From positions 2,144,001-2,208,000 of the forward strand of contig CP051232.1 in assembly GCA_017792445.1 (NCBI GenBank): 64,000 bases of DNA, written 5' to 3'. The notes beneath the pieces are model-generated. The model was not told where the DNA came from and did not search any database. It saw only the letters and a program-made list of their open reading frames with translations. The DNA is from Maritimibacter sp. GTDB lineage: Bacteria; Pseudomonadota; Alphaproteobacteria; Rhodobacterales; Rhodobacteraceae. Below are positions 1-8,737 of the stretch, one piece after another. The translations under genes were made by a program, and so were the position numbers. Each line of letters opens with the position of its first letter. Position 1 is the stretch's first letter.

Positions 1-1979
1 TCCCAGCCCAGCTCGCCGGTATAGGCGACGCGGACGGCGACGACGGGACACATGCCTAGTTCGATGTTGCGGCACGACAGCCACGGGAACCGCTTGTTCG
101 ACAGCGCGGTGTCGGGGTCGGCGTCCTTGATGATCTCTTTCAGGATGTCGCGCGCCTTGGGTCCGGCCAGCGCGAAGGCGCCGTAACGGGTCGTCCAGTC
201 CTCGACATTGATGCGGCCGAACTCGGGTTCCTTGTCCTCGACCGCCTTCAGCAGGAAGTCTCGGTCATAGGCGTGCTGCGCCCCGGACGAGATCAGCACC
301 CAGTGCTCTGGCGTCTCGCGGATGATCGTGTATTCGGCCCGCGTGGTGCCCGCCTCGGTCAGCGCGTAGGTCAGGTTGATGCGGCCCGGCTTCGGCAGCT
401 TGTTGGTGGTGAACCAGTCAAGGAACGCCTCGGCGCCCGGACCGGTGATCACGTGCTTGGCGAAAGCGGTGGCGTCGATCAGGCCCGCCGTCTCGCGGAT
501 CGCCTGCGCCTCGTCCTTCGCGTATTGCCACCATCCGCCCCGGCGGAAGCTGCGCGCGTCGTGATCGAATCCGGCGGGCGCGTCCTTGGGACCATAGTAG
601 TTCGGCCGCTCGAACCCGTTCACCTGCCCGAACTGGGCGCCCTCGGCCTTCTGCCGGTCATAGGCAGGGCCAGTGCGCAGCGGGCGGCAGGCTTCGCGTT
701 CCTCGTCCGGGTGGTGCAGCACATAAACGTGGGCGTAGCATTCCTCGTTCTTCCGCGCCGCGTATTCGGTGGTGATCCAGCTGCCGTACCGCTTGGGATC
801 CAGCGAGGCCATGTCGATCTCGGCTTCGCCCTCGACCATCATCTGGGCAAGGTAATAGCCGGTGCCGCCGGCGGCGGTGATGCCGAAGGAAAAGCCCTCG
901 GCCAGCCACATGTTGCGCAGACCCGGCGCCGGGCCGACCAGCGGGTTGCCGTCGGGGGTATAGCAGATCGGGCCGTTGAAATCGTCCTTCAGACCCAGCG
1001 GCTCGGTCGTCGGGATCCGGTGGATCATCGACATGTATTCTTCCTCGATCCGTTCGAGGTCCAGCGGGAAAAGGTCGGCGCGGAAGCTGTCCGGAACGCC
1101 ATACTCGAACCGCGCGGGCGCGCCTTCCTCGTAGGGGCCAAGAATCCAGCCGCCGCGTTCCTCGCGGACGTACCACTTGGCATCCGCATCGCGCAGCACG
1201 GGGTGTTCGCCATAGCTCTTGCGGTACTCGACCAGCGCCGGGTCGGGTTCGGTCACGATGAACTGGTGTTCGACCGGGATCGCGGGGATCTTGATGCCCA
1301 GAAGCTTCGCGGTGCGCTGCGCATGGTTGCCGGTGGCGGTCACGACATGCTCGGCGGTGATCACTGCGGTCTCTTCGGACGGGACAAGGTTGCCGCCCTT
1401 CTCGACCATCTTGGTGACCGACACCTTCCATTCGGACCCGGTCCATTCGTAACCATCGACCTGCCACTTGCGCTCGATCGTCACGCCGCGCTGCCGGGCG
1501 CCCTTGGCCATCGCCTGCGTCACGTCCGCGGGGTTAATGTAGCCATCGGTCGGGTGGTAGATCGCGCCCAGCAGGTCGTCGGTGTGAACCAGCGGCCACC
1601 GCTCCTTGATCTGCGCGGGCGACATCCATTCATAGGGCACGCCCACTGTCTCGGCGGTCGAGGCGTACAGCATGTACTCGTCCATGCGGGCCTGCGACTG
1701 CGCCATCCGCAGGTTGCCCACAACCGAGAAACCCGCGTTCAGGCCGGTCTCTTCCTCGAGCGTCTTGTAGAACTTCACCGAGTAGTCGTGGATATGGCTG
1801 GTCGCATAGCTCATGTTGAACAGCGGCAGCAGGCCCGCGGCATGCCAGGTCGAGCCGGACGTCAGCTCGTCGCGCTCCAGCAGCATGACATCGGACCAGC
1901 CAGCGCGGGCAAGGTGATAGGCGATCCCGGCGCCGACGGCGCCACCGCCAACGACGAGGGCTTTGACATGGGTTTTCAT
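1..1979 (-). CDS. FAD-dependent dimethylglycine/sarcosine dehydrogenase-like protein, GcvT family (3' end outside window)
   Basis: The first 659 residues are visible; family members are usually a little over 800 residues, so the C-terminus lies beyond base 1. The N-terminus MKTHVKALVVGGGAVGAGIA carries the GxGxxG dinucleotide fold, followed by a DAO-type FAD domain to about residue 370 (VEHQFIVTEPDP near 235; PICYTPDGNPLVGPAPGLRN near 350). From about residue 430 the sequence turns into the folate-binding GcvT fold. Family members oxidatively demethylate dimethylglycine or sarcosine and pass the one-carbon unit to tetrahydrofolate. The start was chosen because the FAD motif begins at residue 10 and a GGAG lies just upstream. 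It is transcribed away from the lipoprotein gene 142 bp upstream. The exact substrate cannot be told from sequence. Confidence 0.85.
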   Translation of the reverse strand, partial: MKTHVKALVVGGGAVGAGIAYHLARAGWSDVMLLERDELTSGSTWHAAGLLPLFNMSYATSHIHDYSVKFYKTLEEETGLNAGFSVVGNLRMAQSQARMDEYMLYASTAETVGVPYEWMSPAQIKERWPLVHTDDLLGAIYHPTDGYINPADVTQAMAKGARQRGVTIERKWQVDGYEWTGSEWKVSVTKMVEKGGNLVPSEETAVITAEHVVTATGNHAQRTAKLLGIKIPAIPVEHQFIVTEPDPALVEYRKSYGEHPVLRDADAKWYVREERGGWILGPYEEGAPARFEYGVPDSFRADLFPLDLERIEEEYMSMIHRIPTTEPLGLKDDFNGPICYTPDGNPLVGPAPGLRNMWLAEGFSFGITAAGGTGYYLAQMMVEGEAEIDMASLDPKRYGSWITTEYAARKNEECYAHVYVLHHPDEEREACRPLRTGPAYDRQKAEGAQFGQVNGFERPNYYGPKDAPAGFDHDARSFRRGGWWQYAKDEAQAIRETAGLIDATAFAKHVITGPGAEAFLDWFTTNKLPKPGRINLTYALTEAGTTRAEYTIIRETPEHWVLISSGAQHAYDRDFLLKAVEDKEPEFGRINVEDWTTRYGAFALAGPKARDILKEIIKDADPDTALSNKRFPWLSCRNIELGMCPVVAVRVAYTGELGW

Positions 1980-2121
1980 CTGGCTGGGCTCCGCTGTGAT
2001 TCCGGCACAATTTGCAGAATTTCAGGCGCGCAGGGCAGGGGGAGCCGACCGATGGAGGAAGAAAAGCGACATGGGCCCACGGCATGTCGCAACGGTGCCT
2101 TCCATGGCTGGATTTATAGCG

Positions 2122-2769
2122 TCAACGGCCCATCGCCTTCTCAAGCCGGTCGAGCGTGAAATAGGGGGCGAGGATCTTGCGGATCTCGGCCCGGCGCGGG
2201 GCTTCGGGATCGAAGATCAGGTAGCACATGTAATCCTCGAACAGCGCGGCCTGCTGTTCGAACCCGTAGGCGAGCAGGTCGCTGCCGTCGTCCGGGATGT
2301 AAAAATAGGGGTCCTGGTTGAACACGCTTTCCAACGCCGCGCGGGCGGGGCGATAGCCGGTGCGCGCGCGGTTCTGCCATTGCCAGACGTGGACGAGTTC
2401 ATGGGCGAACACGACCGCCTCGGGCAGACGCAGACGGTGCGGCCAGTCGGGCATGACCTCGGCGTGGTAGAACTCGGGCATCATGTGAATGCGGTTGTAG
2501 ACTGCGAAGGCGGGCGGCGGCTCGGGCGGGCCGGTGTTCGGCGCCGTGCGGTCGCACAGGCCGGGACGCAGCTCGATCTTCCCGCTTGCGGGCGGCAAGG
2601 GCTTTGCGGGCGAAAGCGGCGACAGGCCCAGACCTTCGGTCACGCGAATCCGCGAGGTGTCGATGGTCGGGCCGAACATATCCTCGGCCAGCGCCTTTTC
2701 GCCGGGGGCCAACGGGCGCGAGCAGGCGGCGAGCACAAGCAGCAACAGCAGGATGGGACGCCGCAGCAT
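2122..2769 (-). CDS. Lipoprotein with HExxH metalloprotease-like motif
   Basis: This 215-residue protein starts with a lipoprotein signal (MLRRPILLLLLVLAACS, lipobox LAAC, acylated Cys at about residue 16), so it should be membrane-anchored outside the cytoplasm. Around residue 120 it has AVVFAHELVHVWQWQNR, an HExxH-type zinc motif (HELVH) as in gluzincin-like proteases. Downstream acidic residues (SVFNQDPYFYIPDDGSDLL, then FEQQAALFEDY) could supply a third ligand. I do not recognise a named family. The motif suggests a periplasmic peptidase, but a non-catalytic zinc protein is possible. Its neighbours give no functional hint. Confidence 0.75.
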   Translation of the reverse strand: MLRRPILLLLLVLAACSRPLAPGEKALAEDMFGPTIDTSRIRVTEGLGLSPLSPAKPLPPASGKIELRPGLCDRTAPNTGPPEPPPAFAVYNRIHMMPEFYHAEVMPDWPHRLRLPEAVVFAHELVHVWQWQNRARTGYRPARAALESVFNQDPYFYIPDDGSDLLAYGFEQQAALFEDYMCYLIFDPEAPRRAEIRKILAPYFTLDRLEKAMGR

Positions 2770-2960
2770 GGATCAGCAGCGGTCCGGGGCGAACAGGAGG
2801 GCGGGCAAAGGCATCGGGACGAACGGGAATTGCTGAAACACTGACCCCAAAGTGGCGCGGGACCGGGTGCCTGTCCAGTGCATCGGGCGCGTTCGGCTAC
2901 ACGATCCTCTGAAAGATCGTGCCGCGCTGACCTGTAGGCAGTTTGGCCCTCGGGCGATCC

Positions 2961-3947
2961 TTAGACCATCGAGGGCAGGACAAGGTCCGGTGGCCGGTGT
3001 CCGTCGGCGAAGGTCTTGATGTTGATGATCACCTTCTCGCCGGTCTCGGCCCGACCTTCGCGCGTGGCCGAACCCATGTGCGGCAGCAGCACCACGTTGT
3101 TCAACTCGCGCAGGCGCGGGTTCACCTCGACCCCGCGTTGGAACACGTCCAGCCCGGCGCCCGCCAGTTCACCGGCGCGCAGCATCCGGGTCAGGGCGTT
3201 CTCGTCGATCACCTCGCCGCGCGAGGTATTCACGATCACGGCCGAGGGTTTCATCAGCTTCAGCCGCCGCGCGTTCATCAGGTGGAAGGTCGAGGGCGTA
3301 TGCGGGCAGTTGACCGATATCACGTCCATCCGGCTGACCATCTGGTCGAGGCTGTCCCAGTAGGTCGCTTCCAGTTCTTCCTCGATATCCTCATGCAGTC
3401 GGCGGCGGTTGTGGTAGTGGATCTGCATCCCGAAGGCCCGCGCGCGTCGCGCGACTGCCTGCCCGATACGGCCCATCCCAAGGATGCCCAGCCGCCGGCC
3501 ACCCACGCGGCCGCCAAGGAAGGCTGTCGGCGACCAGCCGCTCCATGTGCCGGCCTGCATCACCGCCAGCCCTTCCGGAATGCGCCGGGTGACGGCGAGA
3601 ATCAGCGCCATCGTCATGTCGGCGGTATCCTCGGTCAGCACCCCCGGCGTGTTGGACACGAGGATGCCGCGCTGTCGGGCGGTCTGGACGTCGATATGAT
3701 CCACCCCGGCGCCGAAGTTGGCGATCAGCTTCAGCTTGTCGCCCGCCTGCGCCAACAGCGCCTGGTCGATGATATCGGTGATCGTGGGCACCAGCACGTC
3801 GCTGCGCCGCATGGCGTCCGCCAATTCCTCGCGGGTGAAGGGCCGGTCATCGTCGCGCAGTTCGACATTGAACAACTCGGTCATCCGGGTTTCCACCACC
3901 TCGGGCAACCGTCGCGTAACGACAACACTCAGGCGCTCTCGGACCAT
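2961..3947 (-). CDS. D-isomer specific 2-hydroxyacid dehydrogenase (glyoxylate/hydroxypyruvate reductase type)
   Basis: A 328-residue NAD(P)-dependent oxidoreductase of the D-2-hydroxyacid dehydrogenase family, with usual length and domain order. The nucleotide-binding motif LGILGMGRIGQAVARRA is near residue 153. The catalytic Arg is in VIVNTSRGEVID (about 238), the Glu follows about 28 residues later, and the His is in VLLPHMGSAT (about 287). FGAGVDHID in the N-terminal domain is the usual substrate-loop signature. The closest named functions are glyoxylate and hydroxypyruvate reduction, which feed the serine/glycolate routes; the substrate is inferred from family resemblance. It is a single gene with about 190 bp of non-coding DNA downstream. 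Confidence 0.88.
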   Translation of the reverse strand: MVRERLSVVVTRRLPEVVETRMTELFNVELRDDDRPFTREELADAMRRSDVLVPTITDIIDQALLAQAGDKLKLIANFGAGVDHIDVQTARQRGILVSNTPGVLTEDTADMTMALILAVTRRIPEGLAVMQAGTWSGWSPTAFLGGRVGGRRLGILGMGRIGQAVARRARAFGMQIHYHNRRRLHEDIEEELEATYWDSLDQMVSRMDVISVNCPHTPSTFHLMNARRLKLMKPSAVIVNTSRGEVIDENALTRMLRAGELAGAGLDVFQRGVEVNPRLRELNNVVLLPHMGSATREGRAETGEKVIINIKTFADGHRPPDLVLPSMV

Positions 3948-4095
3948 CGGCGTGTCTCCCGTGCTTTCCTTTGAACTGCGCTGCGATCAGAGTTACAGCA
4001 ACCGTCGCAGGGCACAACCGCTTGAACGATAAAGGCCCGCGGCGAAATGGGCGGCAAACGCCCGCGAGCAGGACATGGTTTCGGGTAGGGCACCG

Positions 4096-4617
4096 ATGAA
4101 ACGCATCAGAACAGGTGTGACCGCAATGGCGTTGGCCTTTGCGTTGACGTTCGCGTTGGCCATCACGGCGATGACCGCAACGGCGGAAGAGCGGGGGCCG
4201 GTGACGAACCTGCCGATGCCGCGTTTCGTTTCTTTGAAGGCGAGCGAGGGCAACGTGCGGCGCGGGCCGTCGCTGAGCCACCGGATCGACTGGGTGCTGA
4301 AGCGCCGCCACATGCCGTTGCAGGTGGTCGCCGAATTTGGCCATTGGCGCCGGGTCGTCGACCGAGACGGCGCGGGCGGCTGGGTGCATTACTCGCTGCT
4401 GTCCGGCACGCGTACGGTGCTGGTCGAGCGCGACATGCTGCCACTGCTGATGAAACCCGATCCCAAGGCGCCGGTGAACGCCCAGCTTGAACTGGGCGTG
4501 GTCGCGCGGCTGGACGAATGCACGGCGGGCTGGTGCCGGATTTCCGCCGGAGGATATCGCGGCTGGGTCGAGGCGGCCTCGCTGTGGGGTGTGTACTCCG
4601 AAGATCTCGGGGAATAG
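4096..4617 (+). CDS. Secreted SH3b-domain protein
   Basis: The start at 4096 (MKRIRTGVTAMALAFALTFA) gives a Sec signal peptide of about 30 residues; an upstream ATG at 4075 would put eight extra residues in front of it. The mature part has a bacterial SH3 fold: EGNVRRGPSLSHRIDWVLKR, then VVAEFGHWRRVVDRDGAGGWVHYSLLSG, and a second, weaker SH3-like unit (VARLDECTAGWCRISAGGYRGWVEAASLWGV). Such domains commonly bind cell-wall or envelope ligands. Its stop codon lies three bases before the capsule-like gene at 4621, so the two are probably co-transcribed. The length, 173 residues, is typical. Confidence 0.82.
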   Translation: MKRIRTGVTAMALAFALTFALAITAMTATAEERGPVTNLPMPRFVSLKASEGNVRRGPSLSHRIDWVLKRRHMPLQVVAEFGHWRRVVDRDGAGGWVHYSLLSGTRTVLVERDMLPLLMKPDPKAPVNAQLELGVVARLDECTAGWCRISAGGYRGWVEAASLWGVYSEDLGE

Positions 4618-4620
4618 CCC

Positions 4621-5607
4621 GTGGAGGCATTCCGCACCGCAGGATACGCGCGGCTTGGATCCGACGGGCCGCACGCGCTGGTGATCCACGCCGAGGGTGA
4701 CTGGGCACGCTCGATCGAGTCGGGAACACATCCGTTCTTCACCAAGCTCATTCGGCAGGCGACCACGCGCGGCTTGACCACGCGGGTGGTCAGCGCAGGC
4801 GGGGCGACGTCTCAGTTGCTGCTGGGGCAGGACCACGTGCATGTCATGGTCGGGGGCCAGCCAGGCTATGGGCCGAACCGCCTGCACGCCGCGCCGGGGC
4901 ATGTCTGGGGCTTTTGGTATCTCGACGAGGTCGGTTGCGGCGCGCATTCCTCTGTACGGTTCGCGCGCTTCTCGGCCGACGAAGTGGACGGCGAGAAAGC
5001 CGAATATTTCTTCAATGGCGTCACCGGCTACATGCTGCGCGAGAACGTGTCGAAGCGTCCGCAGCCCCCGCGCGGCGCGGCCTTGCCAGAGCCCGCGGCC
5101 GCGGTGGTCTTCTGCCAGCTAATCGAAACGCAGGGCGACCGCCTGCACTATCTGACAACCGAACAGATGGTCCGGTTGGCCGCGACCACGGCGGGCGGGC
5201 GCCGGGTCTATGTGAAGCCGCACCCGGATACCCCAAGAATGCTGCGGCGCGGGCTGGAGGATCTGGCAGCGGCGCATCGCAACGTGGTGGTGACGGACGG
5301 GTCGGTTCACGATCTTGCCGCCGTCAGCAACGTTGTGGTGACGCAGAACTCGTCCGCCGGGTTCGAGGCTTTGATGCAGAAGAAATGCGTGGTGACCTGC
5401 GGCAAGTCCGATTTCTGGCATGCGACCCTGACACCGAAGACCGAGGACGAGCTGCGCGAGGCGCTGTTGCACGGGCGCGAGACCATGGCGGAGTTTCCGT
5501 TCGAGAAATACCTGTACTGGCACCTCGACCGGATGTGCCTTGAGCCTGAAAAGCCGGAATTCGCCGGCCGGGCGTGGGCCCGTATTCGCGACAAGGCGAT
5601 GCTTTAG
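4621..5607 (+). CDS. Capsule polysaccharide biosynthesis-like protein (KpsS/KpsC-type transferase fold)
   Basis: A 328-residue protein with a GTG start three bases after the SH3b gene. The C-terminal half carries the signature of capsule-synthesis (PF05159-like) transferases: RRVYVKPHPDTPRM near residue 203, VTDGSVHDLAAVSNVVVTQN, then SSAGFEALMQKKCVVTCGKS, where a nucleotide-sugar-type site with the conserved E is expected. In KpsC/KpsS these regions transfer Kdo onto a lipid anchor. No signal peptide or membrane segment is seen, so it is probably cytoplasmic. No other capsule gene is within 30 kb. The family call rests on motif recognition only. Confidence 0.6.
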   Translation: MEAFRTAGYARLGSDGPHALVIHAEGDWARSIESGTHPFFTKLIRQATTRGLTTRVVSAGGATSQLLLGQDHVHVMVGGQPGYGPNRLHAAPGHVWGFWYLDEVGCGAHSSVRFARFSADEVDGEKAEYFFNGVTGYMLRENVSKRPQPPRGAALPEPAAAVVFCQLIETQGDRLHYLTTEQMVRLAATTAGGRRVYVKPHPDTPRMLRRGLEDLAAAHRNVVVTDGSVHDLAAVSNVVVTQNSSAGFEALMQKKCVVTCGKSDFWHATLTPKTEDELREALLHGRETMAEFPFEKYLYWHLDRMCLEPEKPEFAGRAWARIRDKAML

Positions 5608-5693
5608 GCGCCGGGGCCGCGCGGATCGAAGCTTGGCGCGGCGGACGGTTTCTGACATTCAGGGGCCCACGCTTCCCGAACCCGAGCCCGGCG

Positions 5694-6614
5694 ATGACCG
5701 ACAAGACCTCTCTCAAGCTGAACCTCTCGGCCGGCCTTCTGTCGTCGTCGGTCGCGTTCATTCTGGTGCTTGCGAAGCTCTGGGCGCTGGGGGCGACGTC
5801 TTCGCTGGCCATTGCCGCAAGCCTTGCTGACAGCGCGTTGGATCTCATGGTGTCGCTGGGCGGGCTGGCCGCCATCGCCTATGCCGCGCGGCCGCCGGAC
5901 GAGGATCACGCCTTTGGCCACAGCTCTGCCGAGGACCTTGCCGCGCTGGGCCAGTCGATAGTGATCCTTGCCTCTGCCGCTCTGATCGCGTGGGGCGCGA
6001 TCAGCCGGCTGGTGGCGGGGCCGCCGGGCCCGATCGAGCAGGAAGGCTGGGGCATGGCGGTGATGGTGCTGTCCATCGTTCTGACCGTCGCGCTGGTGGC
6101 GTGGCAACGCTGGGTGATCCGGAAGACGGGCAACCGCGTGGTGACGGCGGACAGTCTGCACTATCTCGGCGACCTTATTCCCAGCATCGGTGCGATCCTC
6201 GCTCTGCTGGCCTCGAAATGGTTCGGCATGGGGCAGGTCGACAGCGTTGTTGCGCTGGGCGCGGCGGCGATGCTTGCGGTTGGCGCGACGCGCATTGGCA
6301 AGGGCGCGTGGGACGCTTTGATGGACCGCTCGGCAGAGCCGGACATGGTGGCGGGGATCGAGAAGATCGCGGGCAACTTTCCCGGCGTGCGCGGATACCA
6401 CGACCTGAAGACCCGGACCGCGGGGTCCGTTGTCTTCGTGAACCTGCATATCGAGCTGGACGGCGATCAGACGCTGGATGCCGCCCACGCCATCGGCGCC
6501 GCGCTTCGGCGGGACATCATCGCGGCCTATCCGCAGACGGATGTGATGATCCACAAGGACCCGGTGGGGGTAGAGCCTCACCCGGACGATCCGGGCAAGG
6601 CGCCGCGTCACTGA
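5694..6614 (+). CDS. Cation diffusion facilitator (FieF-like metal efflux)
   Basis: 306 residues from ATG 5694; the longer frame upstream has no membrane character. Several transmembrane helices fill residues 12-210. Metal-site motifs are visible: SLADSALDLMVSLGG in helix 2 (DxxxD type), HAFGHSSAEDLAALGQ in the loop after it, and HYLGDLIPSIGAI in helix 5 (HxxxD). The C-terminal cytoplasmic domain (FPGVRGYHDLKTRTAG, FVNLHIELD) has the ferredoxin-like fold of CDF proteins. Members export Zn, Fe, Mn or Cd by proton antiport; the HxxxD pair leans towards zinc, but specificity is not certain. Confidence 0.9.
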   Translation: MTDKTSLKLNLSAGLLSSSVAFILVLAKLWALGATSSLAIAASLADSALDLMVSLGGLAAIAYAARPPDEDHAFGHSSAEDLAALGQSIVILASAALIAWGAISRLVAGPPGPIEQEGWGMAVMVLSIVLTVALVAWQRWVIRKTGNRVVTADSLHYLGDLIPSIGAILALLASKWFGMGQVDSVVALGAAAMLAVGATRIGKGAWDALMDRSAEPDMVAGIEKIAGNFPGVRGYHDLKTRTAGSVVFVNLHIELDGDQTLDAAHAIGAALRRDIIAAYPQTDVMIHKDPVGVEPHPDDPGKAPRH

Positions 6615-6617
6615 CGC

Positions 6618-7634
6618 TTACTGATCCGCCCAGGTGACGAAGTCGAGCGTCAGCGTCGACGTGTCGGCGGTATCGACCGAGAACCGAGCGACGCGCCCGA
6701 GGTTCGTCTTCAGGCAGACAACCGCGCCATCCGTCAGCGAGGCCGCGTCAATCGGCGTCGCATCGAAACGTTCGGCCCGGCAGTCGTGCAGACCACGGTC
6801 GTCGCCGTCCCCCAGCGACATCTGCGCGCCGTTCACCGGAACGATGACCTGGCTGCCGCCGCCCTGCGGCCGCCACCAGATGTCGGCCCCTGCTGCGCCC
6901 GAGTCGCCCTGATCGAGATCGACGCGACCGTTCAGCGACAGCTCGACCGATCCTTCCGACTGCACCACCGGCGGCGGAGGAGGCGGCGGCGGCAGATAGC
7001 CGACGTAGATCTTGGCGGACATCGACTTGTCGTCCAGCCGCGGGTCCAGCGACAGCGCGCTTTCCAGCCAATCCATGCAGGTGCCGCCAAGGTCGGCTTC
7101 GGTGCACAGGCGGACCCGCGCCTCGCCCGAAATCTGGACAGAGCTGAAGGTGCCCGCCAGTTCCGGATCAAGCTGCGCGTAGTCTCCGACATCAAGGCAG
7201 GTGCGGGTGCCGCCAAAGCTCGGCTCAGCGAAGAAGCAGGCCAGATCGCCCGGCGGCGGCGGCGGCGGGGGCGGTTCGACGCCCGGCGGGCAGGCGGCGC
7301 GGAACTGGGGGTCCGGCAGGTTGACGTCCAGCGACCAGGTGCAGCCGGGGTTCAGGGCCGGGTACTCGGGCCCGGCGGTCAGATAGCGCGAGGCGACCCA
7401 TCCTTCCATTCCGACCCCGGCGATCTGGCACCAGCCATCGGCATTGCAGCGCAGGATCTCGACGACGTCGCCGGGGTTCAGCCCGCCAACGACCGCGTTT
7501 CCGGCGCCCGGTCCGGATCGGACGTTCAGGTAAGTCGTCGATGCGCCCTGGCCCGCAAAGGCCGCCGGCGCCGAGGTCAATGTCGCGGCAAGCGCGGCGG
7601 CAAGGGCCAGGACCGAAAATCTGGTCGCGTTCAT
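6618..7634 (-). CDS. Secreted SH3b plus beta/gamma-crystallin-like protein
   Basis: A 338-residue protein with a clear Sec signal peptide (to AFA at about 27). Residues 32-90 form an SH3b domain (TTYLNVRSGPGAGNAVVGGL, then GWCQIAGVGMEGWVASRYL). After a polyproline spacer (PPPPPPPP near 122) comes a segment that reads like a beta/gamma-crystallin unit: ACFFAEPSFGGTRTCLDVGD, then SSVQISGEARVRLCTEADLGGTCMDW, ending at DKSMSAKIYV. A second polyproline run leads into a C-terminal beta-rich domain of unknown family (residues 225-338). It ends four bases from the convergent efflux gene. Role unknown; a calcium-binding envelope or extracellular protein is plausible. Confidence 0.75.
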   Translation of the reverse strand: MNATRFSVLALAAALAATLTSAPAAFAGQGASTTYLNVRSGPGAGNAVVGGLNPGDVVEILRCNADGWCQIAGVGMEGWVASRYLTAGPEYPALNPGCTWSLDVNLPDPQFRAACPPGVEPPPPPPPPGDLACFFAEPSFGGTRTCLDVGDYAQLDPELAGTFSSVQISGEARVRLCTEADLGGTCMDWLESALSLDPRLDDKSMSAKIYVGYLPPPPPPPPVVQSEGSVELSLNGRVDLDQGDSGAAGADIWWRPQGGGSQVIVPVNGAQMSLGDGDDRGLHDCRAERFDATPIDAASLTDGAVVCLKTNLGRVARFSVDTADTSTLTLDFVTWADQ

Positions 7635-7820
7635 GGAAATGCTCCCGGTTCGCCGGGACGCGATGGCGCCCCGATGGAAATTCGTCGCGCAAAGGTGTGA
7701 CGGAGAAATGGTCTGCGGGCAAGCAACGAGGCCAAGGGCATGCGGACAGGTGATGTTGCTGCAACGCTGATGGGCGCGCCCGGGGTGGGGCGCGCCGTCC
7801 GAGTGGGCGTAATGCTCTGG

Positions 7821-7854
7821 ACGGCCGGCCCGACTGGGGGTGCGGGCCGGCCGT
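7821..7854 (-). terminator. Strong GC hairpin after the small secreted protein genes
   Basis: A perfect 12-bp stem (7821-7832 with 7843-7854, ACGGCCGGCCCG and its complement) with a 10-base loop lies just after the minus-strand gene ending at 7909. There is no U-tract. It could stop transcription or protect the 3' end. A second GC palindrome lies at about 7772-7795. Confidence 0.5.
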
Positions 7855-7908
7855 GGGTGCCGGGCGTCCGGGGGTGAACGGGACGACGCCCGACGGGGAA
7901 CTGTCGTG

Positions 7909-8343
7909 TCAGGGAAACAGGCCCAAAGCGCCCATCTCGGGAAGTCCCTTGGCCTCGATCCGGCGGTCGATCCGGATTTCGCGGCCCTTCTCGCTGGTCA
8001 GCGTTGCCGTCAGATGGCTGGTGCCGCCGTCAAACGTCAGCGTGCCGGTTCCGCGCCAGCCGATTCCCATGGGTCCGGTACCGCCGCCTTCCAGAACGCA
8101 GCTCGACCGGCCCGCATCGCAGGTGGCGGTGACGCGGTACACGCCAAGCGACTGGTTCGGAAACCCAAGCGTTCCATTGCGAACGGCGGTTCCGGTGGCG
8201 CTATCGATCTCGGTGACAAAGCTGTGCTGGATCGTACCGCGCCGGGTTTCGATCGTGCTTGTGCCCGAAATCGACTCGGCCCCGGCGGCGGTGGTGATCG
8301 TGGCAAGCGCCACGGTCACCGTCAGGATTTTGCGGATCTGCAT
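7909..8343 (-). CDS. Small secreted protein of unknown function
   Basis: 144 residues from ATG 8343, giving a Sec signal peptide (MQIRKILTVTVALATITTAA, cleavage after AGA). The mature part is beta-rich and polar, with SISGTSTIETRRGTIQHSF and a Cys pair in TCDAGRSSCVLEG that could form a disulphide. The start is fixed by position: it lies four bases after the stop of the 96-residue gene, so the two are an operon. No family was recognised. It is divergent from the response regulator gene, which suggests control by that two-component system. Confidence 0.7.
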   Translation of the reverse strand: MQIRKILTVTVALATITTAAGAESISGTSTIETRRGTIQHSFVTEIDSATGTAVRNGTLGFPNQSLGVYRVTATCDAGRSSCVLEGGGTGPMGIGWRGTGTLTFDGGTSHLTATLTSEKGREIRIDRRIEAKGLPEMGALGLFP

Positions 8344-8347
8344 CGGT

Positions 8348-8638
8348 TTACCGCGAGACCGAGACCGTGCGGCCGCGGTTCGAGTTGTCGAAGCCGGTGG
8401 AGCGGGTGCAGACGCCGTTCTCGCAGGTGGTCGTGTTGTTCTTGGTCTGGGTGGAGCCGTTCGGGCCGACGCGGGTGGTGGTGCGGTTGCAGGTCTGGTC
8501 GTTGGGGTCGCAGTTGTGCGTCGATGTGGCGGTCGAGGATTTCCCGTTCGGGCCGGTCCAGACGCGGGTGCTGTCGGCAAAGGCGGGCGCGGCGGCAAGC
8601 GAGGCGGTGGCGAGAGCGGCGAGGATCAGGGTTTTCAT
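8348..8638 (-). CDS. Small secreted Thr/Asn-rich protein with two internal repeats
   Basis: 96 residues from ATG 8638 with a Sec signal peptide (MKTLILAALATASLAAAPAF, cleavage after AFA). The mature chain contains two related units, TRVWTGPNGKSSTATSTHNC and TTRVGPNGSTQTKNNTTTC, each ending in Cys and followed by a further Cys (CDPNDQTC, CENGVC), which implies two small disulphide loops. First gene of a two-gene operon. Its promoter shares 166 bp with the divergent response regulator gene and holds a tandem TGTAAC site. I know no function for it. Confidence 0.72.
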   Translation of the reverse strand: MKTLILAALATASLAAAPAFADSTRVWTGPNGKSSTATSTHNCDPNDQTCNRTTTRVGPNGSTQTKNNTTTCENGVCTRSTGFDNSNRGRTVSVSR

Positions 8639-8737
8639 CGTGTGTCCTTTCAGGGTTGCAGGAGGTCCGGGGTTGCCTCCGATGACCCTGAAGATGGCCG
8701 CGCCATGCCACTGCCGTATCACCGTCACGCAAGGCTT

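Noticed and set aside
2899-2920. Short inverted repeat CACGATC...GATCGTG in the spacer before the hydroxyacid dehydrogenase end
   Set aside because: Seven-base stem with an eight-base loop, low GC for this genome and no T-run; too weak to call a terminator.
3847-4947. A 366-codon minus-strand frame over the SH3b gene
   Set aside because: It overlaps the SH3b gene and the start of the capsule-like gene, both with recognisable domains, and has none itself.
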